Source: Dehalococcoidia bacterium
GTDB taxonomy: Bacteria > Chloroflexota > Dehalococcoidia > SZUA-161
Direction of reading: 5' to 3'
Assembly: GCA_014859215.1 (NCBI GenBank)
Contig: JACUUS010000030.1
Coordinates: 1 to 16,690 of the forward strand
Length of the DNA: 16,690 bases
Shown one piece after another: positions 12,774-16,690 of the stretch (position 1 is its first letter; each line of letters opens with the position of its first letter). The notes under the pieces are model-generated. The model did not search any database. It saw only the letters and a program-made list of their open reading frames with translations, and was not told the DNA's origin. Made by a program: the position numbers and the translations under genes.

Positions 12774-14579
12774 ATGGATCGAAAGACAGGCAAAACTGAA
12801 GCAGATGTCGCCGGCGGCCGGTCAGTGGAACGAGCGGACGCGAGGCCGCAAGTAATTATTCCTCGCGAGTTGACCGTCAAGCAGTTCGCCGACGTGCTGG
12901 GAGCCAGCAGCATAGAGGTAATCAAGTATCTCATGCGGCGGGGCTACATGGTCAGCATCAATCAGTTAATCGACTATGACATGGCCTCGGCAGTTGCCGG
13001 TGACCTGGGATTGGAAGCGAAACCTGAGAAGATCAAGAGTGAGGAAAAGCATCAGAAGCAGCGCTATGAAGAGGATGTGGCCGCACAGGTGCCGCGACCA
13101 CCGGTTATCACTATAATGGGCCATGTGGACCATGGAAAGACGAAGTTGCTGGACGCGATTCGGAAAACGAATGTTGTCGATACCGAAGCAGGGAATATCA
13201 CGCAGCATATTGGAGCATACCAGGTCGATTTGCGCGGGCAGAAAATAACCTTCCTCGATACGCCGGGCCATCAGGCTTTCACAGCGATGAGGGCTCGCGG
13301 CGCGAGAGCGACGGACATTGCCGTTCTGGTCGTGGCTGCTGATGACGGCATCATGCCTCAGACTATAGAGGCCATCAGCCATGCCCGGGCTGCGGAAGTG
13401 CCTATTGTGGTTGCGATTAACAAAATCGACAAACCCGAGGCCAATCCCGAAAGAGTCAAGCAGCAGCTTGCCGAACATGGTCTGCTGGTTGAGGCATGGG
13501 GTGGAGATATCATAGCAATACCCGTTTCAGCAAAGCTTGGTGAGAATATACAGGAACTACTCGAAAACCTTCTGGTCGTGGCCGAAGTCCAGGAACTGAA
13601 GGCTGATCCGACCCGGCCGGCGGCAGGGGTTGTGATTGAAGCTCGCCTTGACAGCAGCAAGGGGCCCCTCGCAACGGTGCTCGTCCAGACTGGTACTCTC
13701 AAGATCGGCGAGGTAATCGTTATGGGTGACACCTGGGGCAGGGTCAAGGCGATGTTCGACGATAAGGGCAGAAGAGTTAAAAAGGCTGAGCCCTCAATGC
13801 CGGTCGCCGTCCTGGGGGTGAACAGTGTCCCTCGGGCGGGGGATGTATTCAAGGTTATGTCTGATGAAAAAGAGGCTCGAATCCTGGCAAGAGAAAACGA
13901 GCTGGAACGGGAAAAGGCCGGGGCCGCCAGGGCGACGCGTCTGACGACCGTGTACGCTCAGATCCAGACCGGCCAGGTGAGGGAGCTGAATATAGTTCTG
14001 AAGACGGATGTACAGGGAAGCCTGGAACCAATAAGGACATCGCTGGAACGTCTCGGATCTGAGGCGGCGAAGGTGAGACTGGTGCACGCCGGGAGCGGGA
14101 ACATTACCGAGAATGACGTGATGCTGGCGATTGCTTCGCATGGCATCATTATTGGTTTCAATACTCGCATCGAGCCCGGAGCGAAATTGCTTGCGGAGTC
14201 CGAGGGTGTTGACATTCGGAATTACCAGGTCATTTACAATCTGGTGGATGACGTGGAGAAAGCGCTGGCCGGCCTGCTGGAGCCAACATTCGCAGATGTT
14301 GTAGAAGGGCATGCCGAGGTCAGAGCTATTTTCGCAGTCAAGCAGGGTAAGATCGCGGGTTCATATGTGACTGACGGCAAGTTAACTCGTGGGGACAAAG
14401 CCAGAGTTATACGCCGCAATCAAGTTATGCACGACTCCACCATAGCAAGCCTCAGGCACTTCAAGGAGAACGTCAAGGAAATCGGTACGGGTTTCGAGTG
14501 CGGTATCGGGATTGACGGCTTCGCTGACTTTGAGATTGGCGACATCATCGAGGCCTACCGCAAAGAAAAGGTAGCCTGA
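12774..14579 (+). CDS. infB: Translation initiation factor IF-2
   Basis: GTPase that brings fMet-tRNA to the 30S subunit and promotes subunit joining. At 601 aa it is compact, lacking the long repetitive N-terminal region of E. coli IF-2. Residues 28-80 form the IF2_N helical domain (RELTVKQFADVLGASSIEVI). The G domain has G1 GHVDHGKT (116-123), G2 Thr143 in GNITQHIG, G3 DTPGH (162-166), G4 NKID (216-219) and G5 SAK (252-254). Domains II, III (QTGQVRELNIVLKTDVQGS) and the tRNA-binding C-terminal domain (GFECGIGIDGFADFEIGD) follow. TAAGGAG (12761-12767), overlapping the ylxR stop, gives the ribosome binding site for ATG 12774. rbfA follows 11 nt later. Confidence 0.98.
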   Translation: MDRKTGKTEADVAGGRSVERADARPQVIIPRELTVKQFADVLGASSIEVIKYLMRRGYMVSINQLIDYDMASAVAGDLGLEAKPEKIKSEEKHQKQRYEEDVAAQVPRPPVITIMGHVDHGKTKLLDAIRKTNVVDTEAGNITQHIGAYQVDLRGQKITFLDTPGHQAFTAMRARGARATDIAVLVVAADDGIMPQTIEAISHARAAEVPIVVAINKIDKPEANPERVKQQLAEHGLLVEAWGGDIIAIPVSAKLGENIQELLENLLVVAEVQELKADPTRPAAGVVIEARLDSSKGPLATVLVQTGTLKIGEVIVMGDTWGRVKAMFDDKGRRVKKAEPSMPVAVLGVNSVPRAGDVFKVMSDEKEARILARENELEREKAGAARATRLTTVYAQIQTGQVRELNIVLKTDVQGSLEPIRTSLERLGSEAAKVRLVHAGSGNITENDVMLAIASHGIIIGFNTRIEPGAKLLAESEGVDIRNYQVIYNLVDDVEKALAGLLEPTFADVVEGHAEVRAIFAVKQGKIAGSYVTDGKLTRGDKARVIRRNQVMHDSTIASLRHFKENVKEIGTGFECGIGIDGFADFEIGDIIEAYRKEKVA

Positions 14580-14590
14580 GGGGGTGCCCC

Positions 14591-14953
14591 ATGAGTTCAC
14601 GCAGGCTGGCGCGCGTTAATGAATTACTGCGCGAAGAGATCGGCGAACTGCTTCTCCACGCAATGAGAGATCCCCGGCTGAGCGGCCTCATTAGCGTGAC
14701 CGAGGTAATCACTTCCGGCGACCTCAGGCACGCGAAGGTGTACGTTAGCGTGCTGGGCACCGAAGACGACAAGAAGGGGGCGGAGGAAGCTCTCAAAGCA
14801 GCCGCCGGCTTCCTGCGCCGGAGCCTTGCTGAACGGGTTACATTACGATACATACCTGATCTCAGTTTCGAGATAGACGAATCCATCGAACGAGGCAGCC
14901 GCCTTCTCCAGATAATCAAAGAGGTGGTTCCCGAACAAGAGAGTTCAGATTGA
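14591..14953 (+). CDS. rbfA: Ribosome-binding factor A
   Basis: RbfA, a small KH-like protein needed for late 30S maturation and cold adaptation, binding near the 5' helix of 16S rRNA. It is 120 aa, the usual length. Visible family elements are RLARVNELLREEIGELL at the N-terminus, MRDPRLSGLISVTEV (residues 25-39), DLRHAKVYVSVLG and the C-terminal YIPDLSFEIDESIERG. ATG 14591 follows GGGGGTG (14580-14586); the adjacent GGGGTGCCCC (14581-14590) is self-complementary and could weakly hide that site. The gene for the DHH phosphoesterase often placed between rbfA and truB is missing, so truB follows directly, about 18 nt after the rbfA stop. Confidence 0.96.
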   Translation: MSSRRLARVNELLREEIGELLLHAMRDPRLSGLISVTEVITSGDLRHAKVYVSVLGTEDDKKGAEEALKAAAGFLRRSLAERVTLRYIPDLSFEIDESIERGSRLLQIIKEVVPEQESSD

Positions 14954-14971
14954 ATGGGGTAGGGGTGGCTC

Positions 14972-15868
14972 ATTGACGGATTTCTGAACATAAATAAACC
15001 CGCAGGAAAGACCTCGTTCCAAATCGTAACATTTGTCCGCAAGTTCAGCGGTGAGCGCAGAACAGGGCACGGAGGGACGTTGGATCCGGCGGCGACGGGT
15101 GTCCTCCCCATCTGCGTAGGGCAGGCAACCAGGCTCGTAGAGTTTGTTGTTGAGGGCGGAAAGACGTACCGGGCCGAGATCGAGCTGGGCAAAAGCACGG
15201 ACACGTACGATGCACTCGGTCAAGTAACCGAAACATCGGATATCTCCCACATAACAAGAGAAAGCATCGAGAACGCCCTCTCAGCATTCCGGGGTGTCAT
15301 TGAACAGACCCCGCCGATGTACAGCGCTGTCAAGCATCGGGGGGTCCCTCTTTACAGGGCGGCCCGAAAGGGCCTGGTTGTGCCTCGAAAAGCGCGGCGG
15401 GTGGAGTTCTCAGGCCTGGAGATTCTTGAGTGGACCTCGCCGGTGCTGGTCCTGCACATCGATTGCGGCAGAGGAGCATACATACGCTCGCTTGCCCATG
15501 ATCTGGGTGAGAGGCTGAGCTGTGGCGCTCATTTGAAATACCTGATGCGAATCAAGAGCGGCCCTTTCCACATCGACAGCGCGGTGTCGATGCCGGAACT
15601 CGAAAAGGCAGCAAGTGAAGACCGCCTCAAAGAGTACCTGTACCCCCTGGACATTGCAGTGAGGCACTTACCGTCCGTAGTGCTAGAGGAGGGAGAAGGC
15701 AAGGCCGTTGTGCACGGGCGGCCCATTGACTTGAAAGAGAGAGGCTGCTCGACTCATGCTCTGTGCAGGGCGTATGCGGAGGACGGACGGCTCCTGGCTT
15801 TGATCTCGTATGATGCGGAACAGGCGTCCTGGCGTCCAAAGAAGGTTCTGGCAAAGGCGGCGGCTTGA
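14972..15868 (+). CDS. truB: tRNA pseudouridine-55 synthase, probable ATT start
   Basis: TruB makes pseudouridine 55 in the T-loop of tRNAs. From ATT 14972 it is 298 aa, the family length. Residues 2-16 read DGFLNINKPAGKTSF, the classical TruB N-terminus; GHGGTLDPAATGVL (32-45) holds the catalytic Asp at 38; YRAEIELGKSTDTYDALG and QTPPMYSAVKHRGVPLYRAARKG follow, then CGRGAYIRSLAHDLGE, and a short PUA-like C-terminal region (from about 230). The only ATG upstream in frame (14954) is followed two codons later by TAG (14960-14962). The next in-frame ATG/GTG/TTG is TTG at 15080, which would remove the essential N-terminus. AGGGGT (14961-14966) lies 5 nt before ATT. Non-ATG/GTG/TTG starts are rare; a sequence error or an altered stop is the alternative. 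The family assignment itself is secure. Confidence 0.9.
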   Translation: MDGFLNINKPAGKTSFQIVTFVRKFSGERRTGHGGTLDPAATGVLPICVGQATRLVEFVVEGGKTYRAEIELGKSTDTYDALGQVTETSDISHITRESIENALSAFRGVIEQTPPMYSAVKHRGVPLYRAARKGLVVPRKARRVEFSGLEILEWTSPVLVLHIDCGRGAYIRSLAHDLGERLSCGAHLKYLMRIKSGPFHIDSAVSMPELEKAASEDRLKEYLYPLDIAVRHLPSVVLEEGEGKAVVHGRPIDLKERGCSTHALCRAYAEDGRLLALISYDAEQASWRPKKVLAKAAA

Positions 15869-15894
15869 CATTTAAACCGGCAAGTGTGTATAGT
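15865..15894 (+). promoter_or_regulatory. Promoter of the zinc-ribbon gene, overlapping the truB stop
   Basis: TTGACA (15865-15870), perfect -35, contains the truB TGA (15866-15868). After 18 nt comes TATAGT (15889-15894). The predicted start near 15901 gives a leader of about 20 nt to the small gene. Good match by consensus. Confidence 0.6.
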
Positions 15895-15919
15895 CTAACC
15901 AGCTAGGAAGGGGAATCGA

Positions 15920-16060
15920 GTGCAGGCTTATTGTTTCAAATGCAGGAAGAAATCCGACGTAGTCAACGCTAAAGAAGTAACTCTAAAGAACGGAAAACGG
16001 GCCACGCGGGGCAACTGCGGCAAGTGTGGAACGACGGTATTCAGAATCGGGAAGGGCTAG
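15920..16060 (+). CDS. Small zinc-ribbon protein (DUF5679-like)
   Basis: A 46-aa reading frame starting at GTG 15920 behind GAAGGGG (15907-15913). It reads MQAYCFKCRKK, then a central strand region (AKEVTLKNGKRATRG), then NCGKCGTTVFRIGKG. The two CxxC pairs (C5/C8 and C33/C36) predict a single zinc ribbon, and the pattern YCxKC...NGxxAxxGxCxxCGTxxFRIGK agrees with my memory of the DUF5679 family, which I recall in Chloroflexota. Function unknown; a nucleic-acid or ribosome-associated role would fit the size and basic charge but is not shown. It has its own promoter inside the truB stop and ends in a CTAG shared with the stop of the opposite-strand gene. Confidence 0.85.
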   Translation: MQAYCFKCRKKSDVVNAKEVTLKNGKRATRGNCGKCGTTVFRIGKG

Positions 16061-16690
16061 ACGGACTTCCCGAATATTTTTGAGATAAGAGAGACGGGGT
16101 TCTTTTTCAGGGTGTTCTCGATCTCGTCATCAGTGAGCGAGGACGCTCTGGCTACAGCAAGGGCACGATCGAGAGTAAGTAGATCCCTCTCATCATGGGA
16201 GTCAGAATTGACCAGCAGTCCGGCTCCGGCGAGGCGAGCAGTTTCTGCGACATGTGTGTTGGCAGAGCCGTGGAGGGTCCTGCTGGAAATCTCCAGGTAG
16301 ATGCCGTTTGCTGCTGCAAGTCTGGCTTCTTCGAGCGTAATAAGTCCCGGGTGTGCCAGAATATCCACATACGGGGAGGTGACTGCGGCTAGATTCGTGC
16401 CTGGTTCGACGGGCTCAGCGGGCGTCTGGCCGTGAACAACGACCACTTTGGCGCCGAGTTCCCTGGCCATTCGTGCCGTATGAGATATGGCTGCTGCGGG
16501 TACATGCGTGAGTTCGACCCCTGGAACCGCGATTATGTCCCAGTGGCTCTGGGCCAGGGCACAGTCCGTTGCGATTTCAGAAATGAGCCGTCCCAGGTAA
16601 CCGGTACCGACATGGTCAGTCAGTGCAATAACACGGTATCCGTTAATGTGCGCCCTCCGCACCAGCTCCAGTGGTGAGAGGGCGCCGTCG
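16057..16690 (-). CDS. PHP-domain phosphoesterase (histidinol phosphatase-like), 5' end outside the window
   Basis: Partial minus-strand gene; about 210 residues are visible and the first residues lie beyond 16690. The visible start, DGALSPLELVRRAHINGYRVIALTDHVG, is the typical second part of a PHP N-terminus, in which HxHxxxSDG comes just before; those first metal-binding His residues are therefore outside. Further PHP elements are PGVELTHVP, VVVHGQT, DILAHPG, YLEISSR and the C-terminal NSDSHDERDLL with metal-ligand Asp/His. The family includes histidinol-phosphate phosphatases and many other phosphoesterases; I cannot name the substrate. A GTG at 16660-16662 is internal to the conserved domain and is not the start. 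Its stop TAG (complement of 16057-16059) shares CTAG with the stop of the small zinc-ribbon gene. Confidence 0.88.
   Translation of the reverse strand, partial: DGALSPLELVRRAHINGYRVIALTDHVGTGYLGRLISEIATDCALAQSHWDIIAVPGVELTHVPAAAISHTARMARELGAKVVVVHGQTPAEPVEPGTNLAAVTSPYVDILAHPGLITLEEARLAAANGIYLEISSRTLHGSANTHVAETARLAGAGLLVNSDSHDERDLLTLDRALAVARASSLTDDEIENTLKKNPVSLISKIFGKSV

Noticed and set aside
15080..15868. Short TruB starting at TTG 15080
   Set aside because: It would drop the first 36 residues, including most of the GHGGTLDP active-site motif, although those residues are encoded in frame just upstream.
1..16690. CRISPR array, transposon ends, tRNA or rRNA genes
   Set aside because: I saw no regularly spaced direct repeats, no transposase-like frame with terminal inverted repeats, and no tRNA or rRNA consensus blocks on reading both strands by eye.

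Overview
The window looks like a chromosomal segment of a Gram-positive-type or Chloroflexota bacterium, most probably a Dehalococcoidia-like member of the Chloroflexota. The pointers are a very short EF-Ts (165 aa), a compact IF2 (601 aa), a 46-aa CxxC/CxxC zinc-ribbon protein of the DUF5679 type, and the order rpsB-tsf-pyrH-frr-uppS-cdsA-dxr-rseP-ispG-proS. This assignment is by recall of family features, not by a search. Base composition is moderately GC-rich and even across the window. I see no insertion sequence, phage gene, tRNA, rRNA or CRISPR array.

Region 1 (1-9441) is one long co-directional operon. An upstream region with two candidate promoters leads into rpsB and tsf (ribosomal protein S2, EF-Ts), pyrH (UMP kinase), frr (ribosome recycling), uppS and cdsA (undecaprenyl-PP and CDP-diacylglycerol synthesis), dxr and ispG (MEP isoprenoid pathway), rseP (site-2 protease) and proS (prolyl-tRNA synthetase). 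Many junctions are stop/start overlaps (ATGA at cdsA/dxr and rseP/ispG, TAGTG at ispG/proS), so translation is tightly coupled. The cluster links translation factors with the isoprenoid and lipid precursors for the envelope.

Region 2 (9442-10742) is the least ordinary part. A strong promoter right after proS drives a short transcript of about 250 nt. It carries two tiny overlapping reading frames, a GNRA-capped hairpin, further stems and a strong intrinsic terminator, with no full-size gene. A second promoter then drives a lone Yip1-like membrane protein (190 aa). Next comes a nusA leader with two candidate promoters and a terminator-like hairpin. The hairpin's 5' arm contains a GTG start codon that is in frame with nusA. 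A 21-nt element (TAGG-TTCAGGAGC-AAAGTGG) occurs once in the short transcript and once in the nusA leader.

Region 3 (10743-15868) is the transcription/translation cluster nusA-ylxR-infB-rbfA-truB. rimP and the L7Ae-like ylxQ gene, often found in this cluster, are absent. truB has no ATG, GTG or TTG that can give a complete protein: the family's N-terminus starts cleanly at an ATT codon (14972) behind a good Shine-Dalgarno sequence.

Region 4 (15865-16690) holds a short zinc-ribbon gene with its own promoter embedded in the truB stop. It converges on a PHP-domain phosphoesterase gene on the minus strand that runs off the window's right end. The two genes share a CTAG at their stop codons.
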